From: an uncultured Actinomycetes bacterium
Lineage (GTDB): Bacteria; Actinomycetota; Thermoleophilia; Solirubrobacterales; 70-9
NCBI GenBank assembly: GCA_946479725.1
Contig: CAMLHB010000164.1
Location: 1 to 5,383, forward strand
Length of the DNA stretch: 5,383 bases
Direction of reading: 5' to 3'
In this document: positions 1 to 5,383 of the stretch, piece by piece
Position numbering within the stretch: position 1 is the stretch's first letter
Layout: each line of letters starts with the position of its first letter
Notes under the pieces: model-generated
What the model was told of the DNA's origin: nothing
Databases searched by the model: none
Seen by the model: only the letters and a program-made list of their open reading frames with translations
Made by a program: the position numbers and the translations under genes

Positions 1-989
1 CCCATCAGCAGCCGCTGCATCGGCTGCCCCGAGTCGAGGTCGGTCTCGATCTCGTCGAAGGCCTTGAGCTGGTCGCCGGTGGGCTCGAAGGGGAGCGAGT
101 CGAGCCAGCGGGCGACGAGGTCGCCGGGCTTGCCGAAGCGGGGTGCCGGGCGGGCGGTTCGGTGGGTGCGCTTGCGGGTGGCGAGGAGGGCCTGGTGGAG
201 GAAGAGCTCTTCGAAGCGGAGGCGGGTGCGGGCTTCCTCGAGGTCTTTCTCTCCTCTTGGGAAGTGGATGGTCTTGAGGGTGTCTCCGATGGCGGCCAGG
301 TGGCGGCGGGTGCGGAGGGTTGAGGGGAGGCCCTCTATGGCGTTCGAGGAGAGTTCGATTGCCTGTTTGGCCCAGTCGCGGATCTGTGAAGGACGAAGCG
401 ACTCGGGGGACGAGTGCCTAGGGACAAGGGTTTCGGGCTGCGGGTCCTGTCGAGGGCTGTTCGGGGACCCCTGCGCTGGATGCTCGGGGTCCCCGGCGCC
501 CTCGCCACCCGCAGAAGCTGAGTCGGTCATCAACTCCCATTCGTTCACTGCGTAGCCTCGGGCGGAGCGTTTGCCCGTGAGGAGGAGCTGGGTTCCGGGG
601 GTCAGCTTTGAAGCTATCCACGGCTGGTTGAACCAGGTCGCTCTTACGTGGTCGGTGGCGTCTCCGACTTTGACGCTGACCATGCCGAGGCGGCCTCGGC
701 GGAAGGGGCGGGGCTGGGGTCCCAGGACCTCGACTTGGACGGTTGCGGTCTCGCCGGGGGTGACGTCAGCTAGCTGTCTGATCCGCAGGTCCCTGTGGCG
801 CCTTGGGATGTGGAAGAGGAGGTCGCCGACGGTGCGGAGGCCGGCGGCGGCTGCGGCTTCGGCGGTCTTCGGGCCGACGCCCTTGAGGGCGCCGAGGCCC
901 TGGGAGAGGACGCTGGGGCGGGGCCAGTGGACCGGGGCGTCGAGCAGCTCGGCGCGGCCCAGCTCGCGTTCGCCGGCGAAGGACCGCAC
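1..989 (-). CDS. recG: ATP-dependent DNA helicase RecG, N-terminal part (cut by left window edge)
   Basis: RecG is a superfamily 2 helicase that remodels stalled replication forks and Holliday junctions. The visible 329 residues cover the DNA-binding wedge region. A helix-hairpin-helix-like start (ALKGVGPKTAEAAAAAGL, about 34-51) leads to VGDLLFHIPRRHRD, then an OB-fold stretch ending in WFNQPW and LLLTGKRSARGY. The linker (IHFPRGEKDLEEARTRLRFEELFL) and helicase Q-motif region (LPFEPTGDQLKAFDEI) follow. The window ends at MQRLLMG, where the family next has its Walker A motif, so the helicase core is outside. The GTG at 989 is chosen because it overlaps the upstream TAG stop (TAGTG), but it has no clear ribosome site. 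In-frame GTGs at 1013 and 1010 are alternatives, 12-15 nt after GAGGGGGG. About residues 155-186 form a Gly/Pro/Ser-rich insert coded by an inverted repeat. Codons ending in A or T, and AGA/AGG, look commoner than in the upstream gene. Family assignment is firm; the exact start is not. Confidence 0.93.
   Translation of the reverse strand, partial: MRSFAGERELGRAELLDAPVHWPRPSVLSQGLGALKGVGPKTAEAAAAAGLRTVGDLLFHIPRRHRDLRIRQLADVTPGETATVQVEVLGPQPRPFRRGRLGMVSVKVGDATDHVRATWFNQPWIASKLTPGTQLLLTGKRSARGYAVNEWELMTDSASAGGEGAGDPEHPAQGSPNSPRQDPQPETLVPRHSSPESLRPSQIRDWAKQAIELSSNAIEGLPSTLRTRRHLAAIGDTLKTIHFPRGEKDLEEARTRLRFEELFLHQALLATRKRTHRTARPAPRFGKPGDLVARWLDSLPFEPTGDQLKAFDEIETDLDSGQPMQRLLM
438..514. repeat. Nested inverted repeat (potential hairpin) inside recG
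   Basis: Three pairs of arms nest around one centre. CTGCGGGT (438-445) matches ACCCGCAG (507-514). CGAGGGC (451-457) matches GCCCTCG (498-504). CGGGGACCCC (462-471) matches GGGGTCCCCG (486-495). The loop is 14 nt (472-485), and the internal loops are asymmetric (5 versus 2 nt, and 4 versus 2 nt). This gives 25 perfect, mostly G-C pairs over 77 bp. The innermost arms are themselves nearly palindromic. The repeat coincides with the Gly/Pro/Ser-rich insert of RecG (about residues 159-185) and keeps the frame open. It could be a palindromic mobile element, a structured part of the recG message, or chance in GC-rich low-complexity coding DNA. The arms are read directly from the sequence; the role is unknown. 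Confidence 0.72.
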
Positions 990-2617
990 TACTGGGCGGC
1001 CAGCAGCCACCACCAGCTCGGCTGTCCCCCCTCGTGGGTCTCGACCTCGACCCCGTCGGGCAGGTGGGTGTCGAGCTCGCCGAGCGGGATTGGGGCGCCC
1101 TCGCCGGCGATCAGGGTGACGATCTCGGCCTCGGCGGCGAGCTGCTCGAGGGTCTGGGTCAGGGTCGAGCCGGCGCCGCCCCAGGCGACGATCTCGCCGG
1201 CGACGAAGCCGACCGCGTCGCCCTTCCTGAACCGCCCCTGGGCGTCGTCGCGGGCCGCCGGGGCGACGCCGCCGGTGGCGACCTCGGCCAGCGCCTCCCC
1301 CAGCCGTTCGGCATTCTCGTCCAGCGTCGCCTCGGGGTCGAGCTCGACCAGCGCCAGCAGGCTCGCCTGCTGCGAGGTCGCCGCCACCACCCGCGCCGGC
1401 TTGTCGGAGAGCTCGCAGGCGCGCTCGGCGGCCATCACCACGTTGGAGGAGCTGGGCAGGACGAGGACCTCCTCGGCGGCGACGCTGTGGATGCCGGCGA
1501 GCAGCTCGTAGGTGGAGGGGTTGAGGGTCTCGCCGCCGGGGACGACGTGGGCGCCGAGCTCGCCGAAGAGGCGCTGCAGTCCGTCCCCGGCGGCGACCGC
1601 GACGACGCCGGTGCGGCCGCTGAGGCGGGCGTCGCGCTCGGCCATCTGCTCGCGCATGTCGGCGACGTCGAGGTTGGTCACCTCGCCGACCCCGTCGAAG
1701 ACAGCGACCGCGGCCTCGGGCTCGTCGGTGTGGACGTGGACCTTGAGGGTGACGTCGTCGCCGACGACGAGGACGGAGTCGCCGAGGCCCTCCAGGCGCG
1801 GCAGGAACCGGCGGTTCTGCAGGCCCTTGCCGGAGACGATGAAGTTGGTGCAGTAGCGGAAGCGGCTGTCCTCGTGGTGGGGCAGGCTGCGGCGCGGCGG
1901 CTCGTGGTGCTGGATCTCGGGGACCTCGGCGCCGTCGCCGCGGAGGCCGGCGACGACCCCGGCGAGGATGAGGACGAGGCCGTGGCCGCCGGCGTCGACG
2001 ACGCCGGACTCGCGCAGGACCTCGAGCTGCTCCGGGGTCTTGGCGACGGCCCGCTCGCCGTCGGCGATCGCCCGCTCCAAGACCTCGGCCAGCACCGCGT
2101 CCTGCTCCTCTTCGGAGACGTCGCGGCCGAGCCGCTGCTTCTCCTGGTCGAGGTGGGCGAGCTGGCGGGAGAGCGAGTGGGCCATCTCGCGGAAGACGGT
2201 CAGCATCGTCCCCTCGGCCGGGTCCCGGACCGAGTCGTAGGCGGCGTCGGCGGCGCTGGCGAAAGCGGCGGCGACCAGGGTCGGGTCGATCAGCTCACCG
2301 GGCCGGGAGGCGAGCTCCTCGGCGGCGCCGCGGACGATCTGGCTGAGGATGACGCCGGAGTTCCCCCGCGCCCCCATCAGCGCCGCCCGCGCCAGCGCCT
2401 GGACCAGCTCGGTGCGGCCGACCTCGTCGACTTCCTGGCCGTCGAGCCGGTCCAGCTCCTCCATCACCGCGCGCATCGTCATCGCCATGTTGTCGCCGGT
2501 GTCGCCGTCGGCGACCGGGAAGACGTTGAGGTCGTTGACCTCCTGGCGGCGGGCCTCGAGAGAGGCGTATGCAGAGCTGACTACCCGGCGGAAGCGGGCG
2601 ATCTGGGGTTCGGGCAT
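989..2617 (-). CDS. DAK2/DegV-domain protein, fatty acid kinase FakA-like (YloV family)
   Basis: Members studied in Firmicutes (FakA) are cytosolic kinases that use ATP to phosphorylate a fatty acid held by a FakB carrier, feeding acyl-phosphate to phospholipid synthesis. The N-terminal DhaL domain (about 1-220) has NVFPVADGDTGDNM (31-44), with the Mg-binding Asp cluster D37/D39, then GARGNSGVILSQ (82-93), EGTMLTV (135-141) and ESGVVDAGGHGL (203-214). The middle domain has RYCTNF (C256) and KVHVHTDEP (H294, H296), matching the Cys/His/His metal site of FakA as I recall it. The rest is the DegV-like C-terminal domain, ending with HEGGQPSWWWLLAAQ, typical of the family. At 542 residues it is full length. 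The ATG at 2617 puts the Asp motif at the usual distance from the N-terminus. Its only nearby purine-rich sequence, GGTGG, abuts the ATG, so it may be nearly leaderless. recG begins at its stop codon. No fakB is in the window, and fatty acid kinase activity in actinobacteria is inferred from the family. Confidence 0.9.
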   Translation of the reverse strand: MPEPQIARFRRVVSSAYASLEARRQEVNDLNVFPVADGDTGDNMAMTMRAVMEELDRLDGQEVDEVGRTELVQALARAALMGARGNSGVILSQIVRGAAEELASRPGELIDPTLVAAAFASAADAAYDSVRDPAEGTMLTVFREMAHSLSRQLAHLDQEKQRLGRDVSEEEQDAVLAEVLERAIADGERAVAKTPEQLEVLRESGVVDAGGHGLVLILAGVVAGLRGDGAEVPEIQHHEPPRRSLPHHEDSRFRYCTNFIVSGKGLQNRRFLPRLEGLGDSVLVVGDDVTLKVHVHTDEPEAAVAVFDGVGEVTNLDVADMREQMAERDARLSGRTGVVAVAAGDGLQRLFGELGAHVVPGGETLNPSTYELLAGIHSVAAEEVLVLPSSSNVVMAAERACELSDKPARVVAATSQQASLLALVELDPEATLDENAERLGEALAEVATGGVAPAARDDAQGRFRKGDAVGFVAGEIVAWGGAGSTLTQTLEQLAAEAEIVTLIAGEGAPIPLGELDTHLPDGVEVETHEGGQPSWWWLLAAQ

Positions 2618-2625
2618 CCACCGAG

Positions 2626-2631
2626 AATCTA
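2626..2631 (-). promoter_or_regulatory. Possible -10 hexamer (TAGATT) for the kinase-like gene and recG
   Basis: TAGATT on the minus strand fits the TANNNT pattern and ends 8 nt before the ATG at 2617. Transcription starting about 7 nt downstream would begin almost at the start codon, fitting the lack of a spaced ribosome site. No -35 hexamer at 16-18 nt spacing is recognisable; CTGAAC (2660-2655) is about 23 nt away, which is too far. Low confidence. Confidence 0.3.
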
Positions 2632-2682
2632 GTCCCCGGCCGCGACGGGAGGACGTTCAGGCGCGATTGCCGGTGCCATTGG

Positions 2683-2688
2683 TACGTT
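2683..2688 (+). promoter_or_regulatory. Possible -10 hexamer (TACGTT) for the MMPL gene
   Basis: TACGTT fits TANNNT and ends 10 nt before the ATG at 2699, placing a predicted transcription start within a few bases of the start codon. TTCAGG (2656-2661) is the nearest -35-like hexamer, at a 21-nt spacing, which is poor. The same bases contain the TTG that would otherwise be an upstream start for the MMPL frame, which argues for the ATG. Confidence 0.28.
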
Positions 2689-2698
2689 GCCCGCTCCA

Positions 2699-4894
2699 AT
2701 GCGTCGCTTCGCCACCTGGATCACCGGTCACCGCGCTGCCGTCATCGCCGCCTGGATCGTCACCCTCGTCGTGATGGGGATCCTCGCCGGCTCGGCGGGC
2801 TCCGACTTCAGCGAAGAATTCAGCCTCCCCAGCTCCGATTCCAAGGACGCTCTCGACCTGCTCGAAAACCGCTTCCCCGCGCAGGCGGGGGACACGGTGC
2901 AGATCGTCTACAAGGCGGAATCGGGGGTCGAGGCGCCGGCGGTCAAACAGGCGATGGGACCGGTCTTCCAAAAGGTCGAAGCCCTCCCCCACGTCAGCGA
3001 AGTCGCCAGCCCCTATGAAGAGGGCGGCGCCGGAGCGGTCAGCGACGACGGCAAGATCGCCTACGCGACCGCTCAGTTCAACGTCACCACCGACAAGCTG
3101 AACGACGGCGAAGTGAAGAAGATCATGGACACGGCGCAGGCCGCCGGCGCCGACGGGCTCCAGGTCGAGGTCGGCGGCAGCCCCGCCGAGGAAGTCCGGG
3201 GCGAAGAAGAAGAAGGCGGCTCGGAGATCATCGGCGTGCTCGCCGCCGTCGTCATCTTGCTGATCAGCTTCGGCTCGGTGGTCGCGATGGGCCTGCCGAT
3301 CCTGACCGCGCTGTTCGCGCTCGGCGTCGGAATCTGCGTCATCACCCTCTTCACCCACGTCTTCAACACCGCCGAGTTCGCGCCGCAGCTGGCGTTCATG
3401 ATCGGGCTCGGCGTCGGCGTCGACTACGCGCTCTTCATCCTCACCCGCTTCCGCAACGGGCTTGACGAGGGGCTTGACAAGCGCGCGGCGGCGATCGCCG
3501 CCGTCGACACCGCCGGCCGGGCCGTGCTGTTCGCGGGGATCACGGTGATGATCTCGCTGATGGGGATGATGCTGCTCGGCCTTCCCTTCCTCTACGGGGT
3601 CGCGACGGCGGCGGCGATCGCGGTCCTCTTCACGATGATCGCGGCGCTGACGCTGCTGCCCGCCCTGCTGGCGATCGCCGGCAACTGGGTCAACCGGATC
3701 CGCCTGCCGTTCTTCGGCAGGGGCGCCCGCAGCATCGACGAGGGTGGCTGGTGGTTCCGCTGGAGCCAGCGAATCCAGCAGCGGCCGTGGCTGGCGGCGC
3801 TGCTCTCCGGGGCGCTACTGATCGCCCTCTGCATCCCCACCCTCTCGCTGCGACTCGGCAGCAACGACGCCGGCACCGACCCGGCGGGGACGACCACGCG
3901 CGAAGCCTACGACCTGCTCGCCGAAGGCTTCGGCCCCGGCTTCAACGGCCCCTTCGTGATCGCCGCCGAACTCCCCGAAAAGGGGAACGACGAACCTCTG
4001 CAGCAGCTGCGGACCGAGCTGAAGGGCGAAGAAGGCGTCGAGGCCGTCACCGACGTCAGCCTCAACCCGGACAAGACCGTCGGGGTCTTCCAGCTCTACC
4101 CGACGACCTCGCCGCAGAGCGCCGACACCACCGACCTGCTCGACCGCATCCGCAACAACACGATCCCGCCGGTCGAGGAAGCGACCGGGGCGCAGATCCA
4201 CGTCGGCGGCATCAACGCGATCTTCGAGGACTTCGGCAACGCGATCGCCGGCAAGCTGCCGCTCTTCATCGGCGTCGTCGTCCTGCTCTCGGCGCTGCTG
4301 CTGATGATCGTCTTCCGCTCGCTGCTGGTGCCGCTGAAGGCGGTGCTGATGAACCTACTCTCGATCGGCGCCGCCTTCGGACTGATCGTCGCCGTCTTCC
4401 AGTGGGGCTGGGGCGCCAGCATCATCGGCGTCGACAGCACCGGCCCGATCATCTCCTTCTTCCCGATCTTCCTCTTCTCGATCGTCTTCGGGCTCTCGAT
4501 GGACTACGAGGTCTTCCTGATGTCGCGGATCCACGAGGAGTGGGAGCACCGCAAGGACGCCAGCCTCGCTGTAACCCGCGGCCTCGCCCTCACCGGCCGC
4601 GTGATCACCGCCGCCGCGGCGATCATGGTCGCCGTCTTCGCCTCCTTCATGCTGGGCGAAGACCGGATCATCAAGCTCTTCGGCCTCGGCCTGGCCTCGG
4701 CGGTCTTCATCGACGCCGTGATCATCCGCTCGGTCCTCGTCCCGGCGATCATGCAGCTGCTCGGCAAGCGCGCCTGGTGGTTCCCCAGCTCGCTCGACCG
4801 CATCCTCCCCCGCCTCCACGTCGAGCCCGACGAGGGCGACCCCTCGCCGACCGGCGAGCATCCGGTGGTCGCGGCGGCTGAGTCGGACGGCTAG
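2699..4894 (+). CDS. MMPL family (RND superfamily) membrane transporter, YdfJ-like
   Basis: This is a 731-residue inner-membrane transporter with the two-repeat RND layout. TM1 (about 13-31) and a first extracytoplasmic loop precede TM2-6 (about 177-195, 198-222, 231-251, 275-295, 303-327). TM7 (about 365-385), a second loop (about 390-515) and TM8-12 (from about 520) follow, then a soluble 40-residue tail. Each repeat carries the Asp-Tyr pair expected for proton coupling in MmpL-type transporters: GVGVDYALF (D242-Y243) and GLSMDYEVFL (D602-Y603). The length fits YdfJ-like proteins and is shorter than mycobacterial MmpL lipid exporters (about 950). Substrate is unknown; relatives move lipids or hydrophobic compounds. 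The ATG at 2699 gives the usual MRRFATWITGHRAAVIAAW opening; a TTG at 2687 would add four residues and is less likely. An acidic patch (EEVRGEEEEGGSE, 164-176) sits just before TM2. No periplasmic adaptor or outer-membrane gene is nearby. Its stop codon overlaps that of the converging gene. Confidence 0.92.
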   Translation: MRRFATWITGHRAAVIAAWIVTLVVMGILAGSAGSDFSEEFSLPSSDSKDALDLLENRFPAQAGDTVQIVYKAESGVEAPAVKQAMGPVFQKVEALPHVSEVASPYEEGGAGAVSDDGKIAYATAQFNVTTDKLNDGEVKKIMDTAQAAGADGLQVEVGGSPAEEVRGEEEEGGSEIIGVLAAVVILLISFGSVVAMGLPILTALFALGVGICVITLFTHVFNTAEFAPQLAFMIGLGVGVDYALFILTRFRNGLDEGLDKRAAAIAAVDTAGRAVLFAGITVMISLMGMMLLGLPFLYGVATAAAIAVLFTMIAALTLLPALLAIAGNWVNRIRLPFFGRGARSIDEGGWWFRWSQRIQQRPWLAALLSGALLIALCIPTLSLRLGSNDAGTDPAGTTTREAYDLLAEGFGPGFNGPFVIAAELPEKGNDEPLQQLRTELKGEEGVEAVTDVSLNPDKTVGVFQLYPTTSPQSADTTDLLDRIRNNTIPPVEEATGAQIHVGGINAIFEDFGNAIAGKLPLFIGVVVLLSALLLMIVFRSLLVPLKAVLMNLLSIGAAFGLIVAVFQWGWGASIIGVDSTGPIISFFPIFLFSIVFGLSMDYEVFLMSRIHEEWEHRKDASLAVTRGLALTGRVITAAAAIMVAVFASFMLGEDRIIKLFGLGLASAVFIDAVIIRSVLVPAIMQLLGKRAWWFPSSLDRILPRLHVEPDEGDPSPTGEHPVVAAAESDG

Positions 4895-5383
4895 CGGCTT
4901 CCCCGCTCCAGCTCGCGTTCCACATCAGCCATCACCCGCTCGGGTTCGTCTTCGAGTTGAAGTTCGTCGAAGCGGAGGACGCTGTAGCCGGCATCCCGGA
5001 GAGCGAGATCGCGCTCATGGTCCGCGTGGAAGGCGACCGAGCCGCGGTGGTAGGTGAAGGAGTCGACTTCGACTACGAGGCGCTGGGCACGCCAGAGGAA
5101 GTCGACTTCGTAGCGGCCGAGCTTTTGGTTGACCTCGGGAGGCGGGATGCGGTCGCGGTGAGGGGCGATGAGCGCGAGGAAGAGGGACTCCAGGTCGGAG
5201 CGGGTGCGGTCGGTTTCGATGCCTTCGAGGTAGTGGCCCTTGAGCTCGGCCTGGCGCGTGGCGCGGCGAGTGAGGTGCGGTGGGAGGAGGTTGGTGGCGC
5301 GGAGATCTTCGATCGTCCTAGGGACGGTGGTGACGGGGATGTTTTGGCGGTGGGTGGTGAGCCGTCTCCCTCGCCCTCCTTCT
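4891..5383 (-). CDS. DUF559 domain protein (Vsr-like endonuclease fold), start beyond right edge
   Basis: The minus strand is open from the right edge to a TAG at 4893-4891, giving 163 residues with no usable start codon near the edge, so the gene is 5' truncated. The visible N-terminal part has NIPVTTVPRTIEDL (14-27), typical of actinobacterial proteins in which an AbiEi-antitoxin-like segment precedes DUF559. The DUF559 core follows: TRSDLESLF (60-68), PPPEVNQKLGRYEVDFLW (80-97), RLVVEVDSFTYH (101-112), then RDLALRDAGYSVLRF (124-138). E65, D94, E105 and D107 are the likely acidic metal-binding positions of the PD-(D/E)xK/Vsr fold. The common VEVDG is VEVDS here. Such proteins are numerous in some actinobacteria and mostly uncharacterised; nuclease activity is inferred from the fold. 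There is no partner toxin, methylase or restriction gene in view. AGG/AGA, CAA, CCT and ACT codons look commoner than in the MMPL gene. Confidence 0.85.
   Translation of the reverse strand, partial: EGGRGRRLTTHRQNIPVTTVPRTIEDLRATNLLPPHLTRRATRQAELKGHYLEGIETDRTRSDLESLFLALIAPHRDRIPPPEVNQKLGRYEVDFLWRAQRLVVEVDSFTYHRGSVAFHADHERDLALRDAGYSVLRFDELQLEDEPERVMADVERELERGSR

Larger units (their letters stand above)
2618..2698. promoter_or_regulatory. Short divergent intergenic region with promoters for both flanking genes
   Basis: These 81 bp separate the start codons of the kinase-like gene (minus) and the MMPL gene (plus), so both promoters must lie here or inside the opposite gene. The region is visibly less GC-rich than the genes around it. 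There is no convincing Shine-Dalgarno sequence before either ATG. An imperfect inverted repeat, TGCCA-T-TGGTA (2674-2684, one mismatch), lies next to the plus-strand -10-like hexamer and could be an operator, though it is too short to claim. Confidence 0.6.

Noticed and set aside
401..415. Hairpin ACTCG / CGAGT in recG, next to the larger palindrome
   Set aside because: A 5-bp stem is too short to separate from chance, and it is not continuous with the nested arms at 438-514.
417..425. CCTAGGGAC shared by recG (417-425) and the DUF559 gene (5317-5325)
   Set aside because: Nine identical bases with no flanking similarity and different reading contexts. Not enough to call a repeat or site-specific recombination core.
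64..621. Several open frames on both strands in the recG region
   Set aside because: They are Arg/Ser/Gly-rich and motif-free, and they overlap the RecG frame, which is continuous from the left edge to 989 and carries family motifs.
1034..2632. A 532-codon open frame on the plus strand, antisense to the kinase-like gene
   Set aside because: It mirrors the true gene almost end to end. Its product is a Gly/Asp/Leu/Val-rich low-complexity string with no recognisable motif, as expected from the complement of a GC3-biased gene, while the minus strand carries clear DAK2 motifs.
2687..2698. TTG at 2687 as start of the MMPL gene
   Set aside because: It would add only MPAP. It lies within the possible -10 hexamer, has no ribosome site, and the ATG at 2699 gives the usual family N-terminus.
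3751..4881. A 376-codon plus-strand open frame overlapping the MMPL gene
   Set aside because: The translation is almost only Arg, Pro, Ala, Gly and His, the usual shadow of a high-GC gene in the wrong frame. The MMPL frame has membrane helices and the family Asp-Tyr motifs throughout.
4893..4907. Small inverted repeat AGCGG / CCGCT at the convergent stops as a terminator
   Set aside because: Only 5 bp of stem with a 5-nt loop and no T-run on either strand. Such stems are expected by chance at this GC content.

Overview
The window is high-GC DNA, G/C-rich at most third codon positions, with tightly packed genes. A YloV/FakA-type DAK2 protein followed directly by recG, a YdfJ-like two-domain MMPL transporter and a DUF559 protein with an AbiEi-like N-terminal segment together suggest an actinobacterium. 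Thermoleophilia (Solirubrobacterales-like) is my best guess. This is an inference from gene content and base composition, not a placement.

Layout from left to right: (1) 1-989, minus strand: the first 329 codons of recG (ATP-dependent DNA helicase), cut by the left edge just before the Walker A motif. (2) 989-2617, minus strand: a complete 542-residue fatty-acid-kinase-like protein (DhaL/DAK2 domain plus DegV-like C-terminus). It lies upstream of recG, and the two touch in a TAGTG stop/start overlap, so they probably form one operon. (3) 2618-2698: an 81-bp divergent promoter region with a -10-like hexamer close to each start codon and no good Shine-Dalgarno site, suggesting short-leader or leaderless transcripts. 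(4) 2699-4894, plus strand: a 731-residue MMPL/RND-superfamily membrane transporter. (5) 4891-5383, minus strand: the C-terminal 163 residues of a DUF559 (Vsr-like, PD-(D/E)xK fold) protein whose start lies beyond the right edge. It converges on the transporter gene and the two stop codons share one CTAG.

The recG and DUF559 reading frames are both truncated at window edges, so they have to be read by direct translation of the minus strand. No stretch over 300 bases lacks a gene.

The least ordinary feature is in recG. Between the OB-fold part of the wedge domain and the linker to the helicase domain there is a stretch of about 30 residues rich in Gly, Pro, Ser, Asp and Gln. The DNA that encodes it is a nested inverted repeat (438-514) with three matched arm segments of 8, 7 and 10 bp around a 14-nt loop. 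This looks like a palindromic element carried in frame in a housekeeping gene, and it is the best candidate here for something undescribed. The rest is ordinary housekeeping and accessory content. The window gives no direct evidence that the lipid-related kinase and the MMPL transporter work together beyond their divergent arrangement.
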